From: Burhinus oedicnemus
Taxonomy: Eukaryota > Chordata > Aves > Charadriiformes > Burhinidae
Assembly: GCA_008921705.1 (NCBI GenBank)
Contig: VFFE01006076.1
Coordinates: 196,118-260,117 of the forward strand
DNA: 64,000 nt
Direction: 5' to 3'
A model generated the notes under the pieces. The model saw only the letters and a list, made by a program, of their open reading frames with translations. It was not told the origin of the DNA and ran no database searches. Positions 26,761 through 39,735 of the stretch are shown piece after piece. Every line of letters starts with the position of its first letter. Position 1 is the first letter of the stretch. A program made the translations under genes and the position numbers.

Positions 26761-28491
26761 AGGGAATGCTTGCTGAATTAAACCTAAATTCAGCCAGAAA
26801 AGCAAAGCCATGTAACTAAAAGTTTTTCCTTTGCTTTATTTTTTTTTTTTATGAGTACTCACGAAATCCTTCAAGAATCATTTGAAAGACAGAAGCAAAA
26901 CCTGTCTCAAGATCTCTTGAAAGGAGATTGGAACTAATAAAAGATTAAGCTCAGATCATGAGGTGAATGCAGCCTAGCTCACCACGGGGCATTTGCAGCC
27001 CTCCAGTGCTAAGCTCATTCTCCCTGTGTAACGTTTGTCTCCCTACGTGTTAAACGGACAAGGCAGGCACCTTACTTGGACTTTTGCATAGTTTACTGTG
27101 GATGCTGGGTTGATCAAACAACGTTGCTATTGCTCTGATCAAGGCACCTGAAAGCTACCAGCATAAAATCAGATGACATGAGTACGCTTCCTAAATAAAA
27201 AAGCCCAAAACAATCCAAAGCCTCAAAAGACAACTCAGGGAGTCTTAGCCCACGGCACTTGCCCTGCCCCAACCAAAGGCTGGTGCAATACTGCAACAGC
27301 CCTGCGCAGCTAAACAGTTTCCTTTCTGCAGGAAGGAAGTCACTAACTACGGCAGAGATAAAGCTTGAAATTATGTCTCTGATATCAAATCAACTGTTAC
27401 GAAGTAGATTGGTATCTCTTCTGCAGCCAGCACTTCCAGGCTTTACTAACCATCCACTTTAGATGTCCACTACAGAGAGAACTCACGCTGTCAAACAGGG
27501 ACAAATTTAGAGATGGCCAACAGCTCCTATTATAAGCAACAGTTTCTTAATGAGAAACACTTTGAGTATTTCAAATTATCACAGAGACATAGATTTTAAT
27601 GGTTTGTGTAAACTTTATCATGACTTCCTCACATCACTTCTCTACTTATTCCACACAGATATTTACATTACTTCTGTCTACTCTCTACACTCATACTTCA
27701 GCTTACAAAGGTGTCATAATTCATACCACCAACACTGTTGTAAATTAATTTTTCTACTCACAGCAACTGGATGTCACCAGTGAACAGGTGAGACCTTTAT
27801 TCCTTCTCAAAGCTTCCTGTCAAATAAAACCCCAACCCCTAGCAACTAACCCTTAAAAAACACCTACACAGCACAGGACAATCAACTTCTATGTTTTCTA
27901 GTGGGTAATTAATTTCAGATGTCATTTATCTGTGACTGAAGAAGATACTAAGAATTTAATCTCTAGGAATGCACTTACTGTTGATTACACCTGTAAAACC
28001 TCTACAGTTAATCAGGGGTTATTTAAGAAAAGAAGAAAGCCAAGGTATGCAACCCAACTATTTTCTGTGATCCCAAACAAAATCAAATCATTTAAATAAT
28101 TTCCTTCACTTGTCATTACTGAGCAAATTTGGGGTTCTTTGGGCAGATTTACCATGGCCATGGAGTGATGATGTAAACCAGGTCTGTAAAATGACCATCA
28201 CTCCTCCACTCCTCTGAATTCACGTACATGCTCCAGGAGAATGCATGTTCCCACTAGAAACCACAGTGCAGAAGAAGAAGGAAACATCCTCAGCAATTAA
28301 TTCCTTTTGCATCCCAGTAACTCACATAATAGTAGAACCAGAGTCCAGCTGTCTCGGTGCTGTAATTCCTTATGTCTACTTTACAATAGTCTGATAAATG
28401 GGTGGAGACTTTAGGTGGAAAGTCTCTGACAGAGATAAAGAAAAATCATGTACCTTACAAAGTAATAGTCTGATGAAGACATGCGTTGCAG
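26761..28491. other. Unique DNA, no gene seen
   Basis: Nothing recognised apart from a poly(T) run near 26839 and a perfect 12-base palindrome CCATGGCCATGG at 28152-28163. Open frames at 27114-27462 on both strands are mutual shadows without protein character. Confidence 0.5.
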
Positions 28492-28523
28492 AAAAAAAAA
28501 ATAAAATAAAAAAAAAAATAAAA
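28492..28523. repeat. A-rich (A)nT low-complexity tract
   Basis: 32 bases of A interrupted by single T residues. Confidence 0.9.
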
Positions 28524-31500
28524 GCAGAGAATCAGCTTCCACGAATGTACTTTACAAGTTTTACTGTGAGTGAACGCTAGAGGGTACCAGTATTTAAAAC
28601 AGATGATAGTTATAATGGTAGCTTGCCAATAGGGGAAAGTAACGCCGGAGAGAGGCATGTTCTTCCTCTCTCCAGTCTGAAAGAACACATTGTGTAACTT
28701 GTGCCTGTTATTCTGTGTGATGCACAGCCTCCAAGTTATGAATTAAGTTGTACAAATTTTGTCTGAGTCCACTTATCTTGTCCCTGACTTCCAGACACTT
28801 GCTAAACTGTATGGTTTGTAAAGCTGGTTAAAAAGAAATTCAAACACAACATTTTTTATTTGCAGACAATTATCATTTTGGGTGAAAACAAAGCCTTAAC
28901 ATTGTCATTAAAGCATGTTTCAGGCAGTAAAGTTAGTTTTCCTTAGATGAACTCCAATTTAATTTGGTTTCTTTTTACTTAGGAACATCTTCAGCATAAA
29001 TGAGTTTTGACATATGCTCAAATTGTCATCAAATTAAAACACACACACACACAAAAATTTCTTGTAGATAATAAGTATAATTTAAAATTGTTCTGTCCAG
29101 AGAATAGTTTAAGTACTTGTGCAATTGATGGAGCACAACTGCACAAAACTTCTGCTGGTGAATACAAGCTAATTCTCACTGACATGAAAAGGATTTAGGT
29201 ATCTTACTAGTTTTATGGATTTTGTTCTTCTTCACTTAAGAGCAGTTCACATGAGATCAAACTATTTTTGCTGTCCATCTGGCACGCACTTCTGCAGCGT
29301 GACTGAAAAATCTTGACACCTGAAATACCATGCACAGGAAGAGTAATATAGGACTATTACAAACACACTAAAACTTTGGATTCAGGAAACATCTCTGACT
29401 ACAGTACATTTGGCAGCCTGTGTCCCTTAGAACTTCAATTCCTTCTTTTCCACGTCAGGTAAACTCTTCTTACAGAAGTCCAGTCTTGTATTGCTAGTAT
29501 ATGAGGCATGGATCTTTTCTGTGGTTTATCAGTAAAATGACATACAGAAATAACACAGAGTGGCTGCCTGCTTTATCATACCTACCTTCAGCAAGTGCTT
29601 TTGCTTTCATGAGCAATCCAGCAAAACATTTAAAAATGCAAGGGGGATGGAAAAGACAATAAATTAAGGTCATAAGATAAATGAGGGGATAGATTTACGC
29701 CTTTCAAGTAGAGGCCTGAGAGACGAAGTCTCCTGCTGACATTCTGCAAAGACATCGCATGATAATCCCAAAAAATTTTTTCGTGCCACTGAGCAATGAA
29801 GGAGTTTGCTGGCAGAAATGCTGGAAGATTGACATCGATCAAAGTTAACTGCAGCCTCTTCGCTCATGCTGCACACCCTGGAAGGCTGCCAAAGTGCGTC
29901 TCAGGTGCAACAGATGATGAGGCCATAGATGACTGTGATGATGACTGATATGACACTTGTGCCAATGCTTGGCTTCTGAAGGTGTCTTCAGCTTCCTCTC
30001 TCTCACCCCTTTTTTCTTTTCTTTTTAAATATAGCCTGTGCTTCTATTTATTAATTGGAGCATAGTAAGGATGCTTCATCAAATTGAAAAAGCCTAAATC
30101 TTACAGTTGATCAGGACCCTTTATTCTCTTTTAACTGCCCCATGCCTTCTTTGGGAAGGTTAAGGAGCTTAACTAATTTTGCATGTTGCTATGAAAGAGA
30201 ACAACCCCATATTTAGCCGGTGCAAGGGCAAAAGGAAACAAGAAGCCCTTTCCCTGACCATTACCATCTTTAGAGTTGATTTCAGTTGTTGTGACACTGT
30301 GCTTCTACAAAAGAAATTAACAACTTACATTATTCACATGGCTGTCACAAACTGCACATAATGCCCACAGAGCACTCACAGTTATTTATTGCGGCTTATT
30401 ACCTTGCTCTTATCTCACTAGTTCATGCTGAAGGTAAAAGGAAGTCCCTAGCATTGGAGAGGGTTTGTAGCCAAATGATGCAGAAAGGAAGACCACAAGA
30501 AGTGCTGTACAACGTAAGCTTCATTTAGCCTTGGGCGCACTTTATGAACACGTCCCCAGTGCATGCATAGCACGTGCAGTCTCAAGTCTACAGCAAGACC
30601 TCTCCACGCTGGCACACGCCATAGTAGCAAAGTAAAGATCTGTGGAAAACACAGAGAGATTAAAGAAGTCAGTTTCTTTTTGTATACTGGACATGCAAAC
30701 AGTAATATAACTCTTGCAGGTCACTCTCTGCACTTTAATACAATAGCATACTAATGTCACATAAACCTGCCCCTAGTGTTTTAGTTCTTATGTTGTTGTT
30801 GAACTGGATCCCATGAAAGAAAGAAAATACATTTCTTCAGCCCTAGGATGCTTCCCTTGCCACCTTTCAAACACCTACTGCAAACAACAGAGTCTGCATA
30901 AATTTAAAAGGGTCCCAGGGATCTTTTGTCATAGGAGGTGTTAGGGATCACTAGCAGCTTCTCTGTTATTATTATAATTGCCTACCTGTAAAACTAGTTA
31001 GAGAAGAAACAGTTACTGTTAGCACAGGAACTGGCACGATTTGACTCCCTTTAACACAAATGGTGTAATTAACACCTCTGATAAGTTTCTTGCAAGACAT
31101 TTGAGAACTCAGAGTCTTGCACTGCTTTGCGTTTTTTTTAGACCTGGACATAACTTTGCATTTCTAGGCTCCTGTCTTCACTTTTTTTATTCTGAGGCAG
31201 GAGGTGATGTCTGCAACAAGCTGCACATAAGGCACTAATTGTGCGTTTGGTACGGCCCCACATACCAAGTGGCTGATTAGGAGGTATCTTCCGTCTTTTG
31301 CTCTGTATGAGACAAGTTCATCCTACCTGCTTGGAAGTGCCGCTTTTTAGTCTTATTTGTTTTATATGTGTTCAATCTGTGCTTACACATGGTGGTGAAT
31401 TTTTAACTTGGATAAGTGACAGGGACTTGCTTTTCCTTCAAACAGATGTAGGACCAATACAGACCAACCCCATGCTGATTAATACACTCTCGCTCTAAGT

Positions 31501-33174
31501 GGAGGAATTAGTCAGCACATTCAGGGAGGGATACTTCTTGTCTCTCCACCTCACTAATAAATAATTCTAGAGGACTTAGAAAGAGTCTCCTGAAGTTATA
31601 CTCAGGAGGACCTGAGGAGAAGCTGGGTAAGACACAGATCTGCTCCTCAAGAAAGGAGAACTATGAAACTAGAAGTGTGCAAATGGTGAGGTGGAAACTA
31701 TGAGTAGTTTGTAGCAGTGACAAGTTGTCTCTCTCTGCTTGTGGATCAGTATCTCCTAACACAGCCGCCTTCTGTAGCTTAGATGGCACAGTCTGTCATG
31801 ACCATGTGGCTGCACCTGAATGACTTATCAATTAAAATCATTATCATTCATATTCATTACAGTTAAGGATCCCAGCCTTATTGTAATCCAGGTTGCAGTG
31901 GCATATAATTGAATATACTTATGTTACACCAGAAACCTGAAGTCACTGCACTCTTTCTTTCCTCTTCCTTCTTCCACACCCTACCTACTCCTTGCTCTCT
32001 TCACTGGCACTTGCCTTGTTCCACAAGCTGATTTACAAATGCTCCAAAACACCTGTTCATAAAACCAAATTGGAATGGTGAATAAAATCAGCCCGTAGGG
32101 CTAAGGAGGGTTTCATGGGTGCAAATCCTGGCATCAGAGGTGGGGACAGAACTTCACAATGGGCAGAGACAGGTGGAATTCAATGACTGACACAAGTCTC
32201 AGCCTAAACAGATGCAGAGAGATTGGAAAATATGCCACAACCCAGAGGTTTGTGACTCTTCCTTTTCTTTAAAGGGAGTCTTTAACTCCAATTATATTGG
32301 GAAATGTTTATGTATCTGCTTGAAATGACACAGCTCCATGTTAGTTTTAATGAAACAAACTTTGACAAAGAGATGGTTATCAACTGGAACAAAGGAATTT
32401 TTCAACTCTGGAGAGGGTGTGGTAACTCAACAGCAAAACCAAACAACAAATTAGCTGCTGGGCCATTTTGGATTGGGATGAAAACACAGGAAATCAATCA
32501 GGACCACTTGATGAATCTATATGGATGTTAAAAAAAAAAAAAAAGGCCTTTAGACACCAAATTGACTAGTAAGAAAGCAAGGTATCTTTTTTCTTGTACA
32601 GGTATACACTGGAGGATGAAACAGAAAAGACCAGGAGCAGAAGGAAAAGTTTAAAAAAATTTCCTAGAATAAAAGGCATGCTCTGATTTGCTGGAAAAGC
32701 TGCATGAATCCTAGATAGAGCTGGTTCCTTCTGACATGTGCTAAGGAGTGGTCCATAGCCATGGATAAAATGAGGTATGAATAGGCAAGCGGGTACCTCC
32801 TATTTTGTCTGTTTCTGTTTCTTTTTTTACTAGCTATTCCTTCTGTGTGTAAACCCAGAAGGCTTCTTCAGATTTGAGAAAGCATAAATCACTGGAAAAT
32901 TGTAGAGACTATATGGGTCTTTAGAGTGTGGTGTAATCTGAATACAAATTCCTTTTTTTGCAGAAGCACAGTGCTTCTAGAAAGCATGTCAGAAAGTCTA
33001 AGGCAAAAGAGACTGCTGCAGCTTACAGCCTAGACAGCACTCAGGACCAATGTGAGGGGAAAACTATGCCATATGGCAAGCTGACAAAGATCTCCTGCAT
33101 GGCTTAATCAAGTGCTCAGTCAGAAAGACCAGCCTCTATCTTAAAATATTTGTTCTATATGTTTTTCACAGATG
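28524..33174. other. Unique AT-rich DNA, no gene seen
   Basis: No interspersed repeat or exon is recognised across 4.6 kb. A short AC run occurs at about 29039-29053 and an A14 run at about 32530. Confidence 0.5.
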
Positions 33175-33395
33175 AAAGTAGCATGGAACAAAATAAATGT
33201 GGATTACATTAAAGGGAGCCACAAACAAGGAAAAAATGAAGAAAAAGGAGTGACAGAAAAGAAGAACCAAGAAAAGATCAAAGGACATAGAGAAATCTGA
33301 GGGATCAAAAAAGAAGAGTTTTGTGAGAAATAGTGAAAAATTAAGAGAAATGCAGAGGAAGTAGCAAGCAAAGAAGAAAAAGTGTCCATGACCAA
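33175..33395. other. Purine-skewed tract (plus strand A+G-rich)
   Basis: The plus strand is strongly biased to A and G. By hand count only 11 of 60 bases at 33241-33300 and 13 of 60 at 33301-33360 are pyrimidines. It is not a simple tandem repeat. The Phe/Ser/Leu-rich minus-strand open frames across it (33166-33399 and 33204-33467) follow from the skew and are not genes. Confidence 0.85.
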
Positions 33396-33449
33396 CCAAA
33401 ACTGCTGTCTGATGGCATTAGCACCCCCTGCAACCTCCCAAAGACTTAC

Positions 33450-33488
33450 CTTGACCTGGTCCTGCATGCCAGCCTGCTCTGTGGGCCA
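33450..33488 (-). CDS. Candidate 39-bp microexon
   Basis: On the minus strand a pyrimidine-rich CTCCCTTCTGCCCAG acceptor is followed by 39 bases. These end in a full-consensus donor AAG|GTAAGT (GT at 33448-33449). The segment is open for 13 codons in the frame that uses its whole length (WPTEQAGMQDQVK). It is too short to identify a protein. It could equally be a non-coding RNA exon or chance. Confidence 0.2.
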
Positions 33489-36400
33489 CTGGGCAGAAGG
33501 GAGCTGCCATCCCCTTATTTCATGCTCCAGTTAGCAACGGGCTCTCCCAGGTTCTATATTTCTGTATAGCCCAGAGGACATTACCTCAATTCAGATTGTG
33601 AGCCACCTAAGAGAGTACAGGTTGTTCTTTTGTTTGTTTTTCTTCTTGCAGCTTGTGCTGTAGTTTGTAATTGTGCATCACTATAGTTTGGTTCTGAATG
33701 AAACTGGTATTATTTATGCTGATGTAGCATAGAATGGCACCATACCCATGCTTGTTACTTTTGCTAGATCAAACCATTTCTTCCACTCTTTTCATTGAGC
33801 ATTAATTCTAAATATAACTTTATTGTCCGTTCTTATATTTGGCTACAAATCCTACAAGTTCCTAGACCCTTTGTATATCCACTGTTCTTCCTGCCCTCAA
33901 AATGGCTATAAGGCAAAAGATAGCTCGGGAATAGCTAAAAATGTTGTGAACATACTGACTGCCTGAGGACATTAGTTTAGATCTCTATCCTTTGTTAAGC
34001 CAGCAATTCCCTTGAAATATTCAGCAGCATCACTGTCTTTGATAAGAAGTGGCCAATGGATGAAAAAGTTGTTTTCTGGGGCTGGACAGAATATCCCTGG
34101 CATTATTTTGTCAGAGAACCACACTAAAATTGCTTATTAAACTGCTCTCCCTGACTTTAAATAGTTGCTGAATGTGTGAAACAAGAAAAAGGACTGATGC
34201 AAAATACTTCAAAACCAGTGCTATAGCCATTGATTGTTCATGACTTGTACAGTGATGACAGAGTTTGTTCATCCATCCACACACAAGATCCGCACTCTGA
34301 TTTGTTACATAACATTTTTTTCATTTAACTCCTGACACCACTTGGTTACAGCTGGCCTCAAGATAAAGGATATGGAATAGATTTCAAACACTGCAAAGGA
34401 GCATTTCTATCTAAATTTCTGGGTCAAGTCTTTATACAGAGGGCCATTGGAAGAATTTACATTTCCCCACCTCTAGAAACCATACATTTATATAACTGAG
34501 ACCTTGGCTCAGGTCCATCTCTGCATCTGCCATCTAACACAGGCAGTAAACTGTCCCCATGCTGTATACTTTTACTTTCAAAACATCCCTTCTGGGCAGA
34601 AACAATATCACACACATACCTTTTCTTTCAATTATAAAAGTGGTGTTTTCCCTTCATTGGTAAGACTTTATAACTGACTTGGAGGCAAATGATTACAGCT
34701 CACACCTTTTTATTGCTCTAAAGCAAAAGAGAAAAGCAAGGTGTAACCAGAGTTAAATGCTAGAATGCTAAATCAGGATGGAAAATAAGTTAAAGAGAAA
34801 GCTGGAGCAGCCTTCTTGCCTTTTATTTCATAACTAGGCTGCCATATTAAATGTCATTGGGGAATAAACAGTGCAAAATAGCCTTTTCCTGTTTTACACT
34901 CTATTGTTGAAACCAGTTAAGATACACAGGAGAGAACCAAGGCTTCGCTTAACGCTTTTATTAGGGAAGACGCCATTTCATGGTCACTTCACCATGGACA
35001 TGATGGCCGTGAGTTTATACTGCAATGAGTTTATATTATTATATAAATCAACACTATTAAAAACAGGTTCCGATTACAGCTTTAATACAAAACAATGTAA
35101 GTGCAAAGTATTGGTATTATCCTTCCATCTGCTGATCTCAAAGTACTTTGCATATGTTAGCAAGCCAAGCCCCATAATTTACAATGACATAATGTTTCAG
35201 GAAGTCAAATCAAGTTGCAATCCATGCTGTTTTTCTGGGTGAGATACAGCTTATAAAGTCCTTCACATCCTGCAGTAGTTCAGTGATCCTTGTTCAGGAA
35301 TTCACTGCATTGCCTGTGTGGTTTAGTGAGATACTTACGTCAGGATTCAGGGAGGTTCTTCAAAGGGAAATGAACCTTTTTTCTTAATCACAAAATTTCC
35401 TATCTGTCTTGGAAATTATTTATGTCACCTTCAGATCTACACCACCTGAGCAACAGAGAGCAATGAGCAGATCGGCCTGGCTTCTGCAAGTTTGAAAGGT
35501 GTTTTTGGAAGACGGAAAAGGAGATAGAAACGGTTAGCAACTAGAATAATTTGAAAAGTGAAGAAAGATTGCTGTTCCTAGAGATAAGAAAGGAGATCTC
35601 CTCCTGCTTTTGGCACTGGAACTCAGTGTTTTCCTCTACTCAGATTTTAATATGTTCTGCTCAGTTCTAGTGCCTGAAGATCTCCCATAATTCCTCGATT
35701 GCACTTAAAAAGAATCAGGCCCACTGATTCTTTAGGAAAAGAAGATACTTCACCTCCCAATACAAACTACCAATACAGTGGAGCTCAGTTAGTGATCCTG
35801 TGCATAACTGGTTTGTACATGGAAAAAAACCATACAGAAACCCTCTCCACTTTCAAAATAAGAACATTGCAATTAAAAGGGCTTCTCTTACCCTGGGTTG
35901 GATACGACAGGCAGACCCAGATGGGGTAAGAGAGGCAGTAGTGAGTGGAAAGACTATATCATATGAACAGTGCAAATTAGTCATTAGAAGGGCCATTCTC
36001 ATGATCTTTCCTGACTTTCCTTTCAATTCAAACTGAAGTAAAATGCAGTGATTGGAAGAGTGAAGCTTGGTAAAGAAGTGGATACTGAATAGCTGCAGCT
36101 ACTGTGTTGGATTTAACCTCTTTGAAAGGTAAGGGATGTAACTACCGTCTAACACTTAAATTAGTTATAAAAAGCCACCAAGAATGGTATGTTTTGGAGT
36201 GTAGAAATCTTGTTCATAAGGTCACAGGAGTATTATCCTTAAATTCTCTTTCTAGAACAGGTGAAAAGTCAAACAGAAGGTAAATATAATCCTCAAACAT
36301 TTTATTCCTTTCCTCCCTGTCATCTATTCTGCCTATAAAACTTACCTCTGCCTGGATGTTCTTTGACCTGAACATGTGTAACATTTTAAAAGGAGCATTC

Positions 36401-37650
36401 AAAACAGACAGCATGGCTTCGTAGTCTCAGTCTTTCCTACAGAGGATGTTATGCCAATTAGAGATTGGATTTGTTACCTAATGCAAACTGCACTGGCCCT
36501 GCTGACAGGTAATCTGGGATAAAGTTAGAAGATAGAAAGTTTGGAAAAGCTTAGTCTGGTTTTTGGCTTTCAGCTAGTTGAAGTAATTTCTCTTTGCTAT
36601 GTATATATTTATTATTTGTAGACTACACAGTACTCTAACAGGATCATTCCATTGGAACTGTTCTGTGAGGTCTTGTTTCTGTAACGCTGCTCCACAAACC
36701 TTTGGATATTAACTCTTCTGCTCCTCTTCAAACAATGTGACAAGATCTACAAACAGACCAAACAAACCGTAGATCTACAACAGTTCACACTTACTTTTGA
36801 ATAGACATATTGCAACAACTACTTCACAACCTTGGCACAAATCTTTCTTCTAATAAATGCAATTTGAAATTTAAAAAAAAAGTTCAGATGCTAGGTTATA
36901 AGTATTTGCATATCTATTTCTGCCTACAAGCCCAGAAGGAATGAAATAAAAGACATATTTTCAAAAGCGTGTGCATGTATTTGCACACAAACACTCAAAA
37001 TGTTTGCATTCCCATGCTAGGATACGATGTGTTACTACAGCATACCAAAAGCACAGGAGCAAACTGAGGTTCATCTTTGCAAGTTAGTCTCATAATCTCA
37101 TTCTGCTGGATGATCTTTTCATTTATTCTTTAGCTATAACAAAAAAGCCACGATACATTGCTAACGTTCTGTGTATGCTATGTTTCTGAGGTGCTCAACA
37201 GAGGAATTGCAAAGAGGTGCGCAAGTAGAAGCTAACTGCAGAAGAAAATAGTCGGTGGTTAGCAACTGAAAGAAGAGGAAAAGAGAAATGGGGTAGGCAG
37301 TTCTGCTCTGGCCCTCATACAGCCCCACCAATACTCTCAAATTCTCTTCTTCATGAGGATTCACATTCTCACTTTCAAAAGTGAGCTTCTGGTTCCACTA
37401 CCTGCTGATTCATTTATGTTCAACACTCAGTATATGTATTCCTTCCACTTTTCCATTATTTAGATGTCTGTTTCTGTGTAGCCTTTCTTTCCAAATAACC
37501 TGCCTCTCACCCTAACTTCCCTTAAAATTCTCAGAATGATTCCCACCGTGACTTTTACCACCTCAGTGCATGTTTTTTGTGCCAGCAACCTGCAGTCCCT
37601 TCTCAATATGTAAATGCTACTGCCTGAGCAAGGATTCTTCACATTAAGTT
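33489..37650. other. Unique DNA, no gene seen
   Basis: A phrase near 33588-33625 (AGATTGTGAGCCACCTAAGA) weakly resembles the 3' end of old amniote SINE/LINE families. Otherwise nothing is recognised. The 123-codon plus-strand open frame at 34871-35242 is not protein-like. Confidence 0.5.
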
Positions 37651-37654
37651 CAAA

Positions 37655-37715
37655 TCACAGGTCTGAATCCTGCAAACAGTTCACATGCATAGTCCCTACT
37701 CAGAGGTCTCCCTTA
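37655..37715. repeat. Possible ancient amniote repeat fragment
   Basis: CTGAATCCTGCAAACAGTTC followed by ACATGCATAGTCCCTACT resembles the old 'ctgatcctgcaaacacttacatgcatgagtagtcc' amniote repeat. It is short and decayed, and named from memory only. Confidence 0.35.
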
Positions 37716-38612
37716 TGTGTAAGGTTTGCAAGATCAGTTTTCCAGTTTGAATGCAATGCTTTTCCATTGAAAGCAGCTGGATTTGCATTTCCATCCTTGC
37801 CCTGCCTCATTGACATTTCCAACCCCATTTCTTTGTATGCAAAAGATAGATTTATTGAAAGAAGGGTGCTTTTTTTCCCCATGAAAAGGTATTTGCCAGT
37901 ACCACACAGAGATATATTCTGACTTCTCTGATTTGAAATTTCACTAAGATTTTTATTTGCATGAGACTAGGGTATAACTCAATATGACCCTACTGGGATA
38001 TCATTCTGAATTTACATCTTCTGCAGCCACTGTGGGGGATGAATGCACCTAACTAAACAAATGGAATTTAAATGCACATTTCCACAGAAAAGGATGAAGT
38101 GCATTCATTTAAAGTATCAGGAACAGCAAAGGCACCATACAGTTTTGAAACTGTGATAGTATTTTTGTATTTTAATTAAAAGAACATTTGTCATATATAA
38201 ACAAATAAAGGAAAAAAATATTGATGATCAATTAACACTATCGACTGTCAGATAACTGTTCATCAAAATCAAAGATAGGCATGGTAGTGAGAGCTCTATG
38301 TTAAGACATACAGGACAAACAGTATACTTGTCTTCCTTAGCCTCACCATTCTTCCAGCTATTAAGCCAATTCCAGAAGGACATATAAGGCTACAAAGCCA
38401 TTTCCAGAAACCTTTCTTTCCCATGTCAGAAAGATTTTGGAATGTTGGACCCTAAGATTGCAATTTTACGATTTATGGAAAAGCTTGTACTAATTGATTG
38501 TACCAATCAAAATTGTGTAATCTTTTAAACAGTATCCAAAATACATTATTTCGCTTCCACAAATGAGGACAGAGGGGAAAGTGAAAAGAACCCCTCGTCT
38601 GCTGACAACTGA
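37716..38612. other. Unique DNA, nothing recognised
   Basis: No gene or repeat is seen in this interval. Confidence 0.5.
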
Positions 38613-38674
38613 CCAATTGTCCCATGGGAAAAATTAATATGCAGGCAAAATACGAGTTCAGCTATATAAAAAGG
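38613..38674 (+). promoter_or_regulatory. CCAAT/TATA promoter-like pair
   Basis: A CCAAT box at 38613-38617 is followed 45 bases later by a strong TATA element, TATATAAAAAGG, at 38663-38674. If it is used, transcription would start near 38695 and run into the 1-kb purine-rich tract. CCAAT at about -80 and TATA at about -30 is the classical arrangement, but both motifs are common in AT-rich DNA. No known gene or LTR boundary was recognised around it. Confidence 0.3.
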
Positions 38675-38689
38675 CAGGAGGTTTGGGAA

Positions 38690-39735
38690 ACATAGATGAA
38701 TTTGGGAAGAGTAGAATATAGAAGGTCAGTGATGTATAAAAAGCAAAAATCAGGCTTCACTGAGTCAAAAAAAAGAGAGAAGTTTAAAGCAAAGAGGAAA
38801 AACAAAGACTAGGAAAGAAAAGTGAGGGGTTTTTTCAGGACAAAGAAATGAGCATCAAAAATCAAATGCAGAGAATAAGGAGGAATACAGGTGAAAGAAA
38901 GAACTGAGAGGGAATGCTTTAAGGTGAGAGGAAGGAGAAAGACAGAACAAGAAAAAGAGGAGAGACTGCCAGGTGGAGCAAAGGGAAAGGTTCCTCAGTG
39001 AAAGCAACGACTTTTTTTTTCCATCCTTTAAAAAGCTTGACAATTTCTTTGGCAGAAAATGCTTGGCAGAGGAGATAGGAACGAAGCAGGAGGTTTTAGA
39101 GGAAATTCAGAAATAGCAAAGAATTGAAGGGACAAAGGTCATGCTAGTTTAAGAGAAAAGAAAAATAAAGATATTGGTCAAGGGACAGAGAAATGGGTAA
39201 GAAAAGAGAAAATCTTTTATGCAATTGAAAACTCCATGATGCTCACAGTATCTTTCTTCTGCAAGGCATGGTGACACTAAAGTAGGACAAAATCAATGAA
39301 AGAAGGAATAGTAAAAAAATGCAAAGGATACCTTTCAAAAGGACCCCAAGGAAGCAAGAGGAAAAAGGAACAGTGAAGGACAGAAGATCAGGCAGGAGAG
39401 CTAAGAACAGCTAATAAAATGAATGAAAACAAGTTAAGAGGGTCAGAAGAAAGTGAAAGGCTGCAGTGAAAGGCTACAGTAGTCAGAAATCACTGTGCCT
39501 GGCTAAGAGCATGGGTCTGTACAGGAGATGACTCCATGAGACTGCAAGGGAGGATAGGTGGGACACTATGGAGTGACAAGGACCTTCACTGTGGAAGCCG
39601 CAGTTCCCTCAGCCTGACTGGAGAACTGAGGAGAGAGGGAGAGTCAAGATTACTGATGAAACAGGAAGGAGAATCAAAAGAATGGCAGATGAGAGCAACA
39701 GAAACAGATGAGGGCAGAGGAAGGAAGAATCAGAT
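38690..39735. other. One-kilobase purine-skewed tract
   Basis: Over about 1 kb the plus strand is dominated by A and G. Hand counts give 11 pyrimidines in 38881-38940, 15 in 38941-39000, 16 in 39301-39360 and 13 in 39361-39420. It is not a tandem repeat, apart from a 13-base direct repeat at 39452-39477 (two copies beginning AGTGAAAGGCT). It is broken by one pyrimidine patch near 39010-39055. The open frames here (38855-39043 minus, 39536-39739 plus) have extreme composition caused by the skew. It could be decayed retroelement DNA, a non-coding RNA exon or a neutral compositional domain. Confidence 0.8.
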
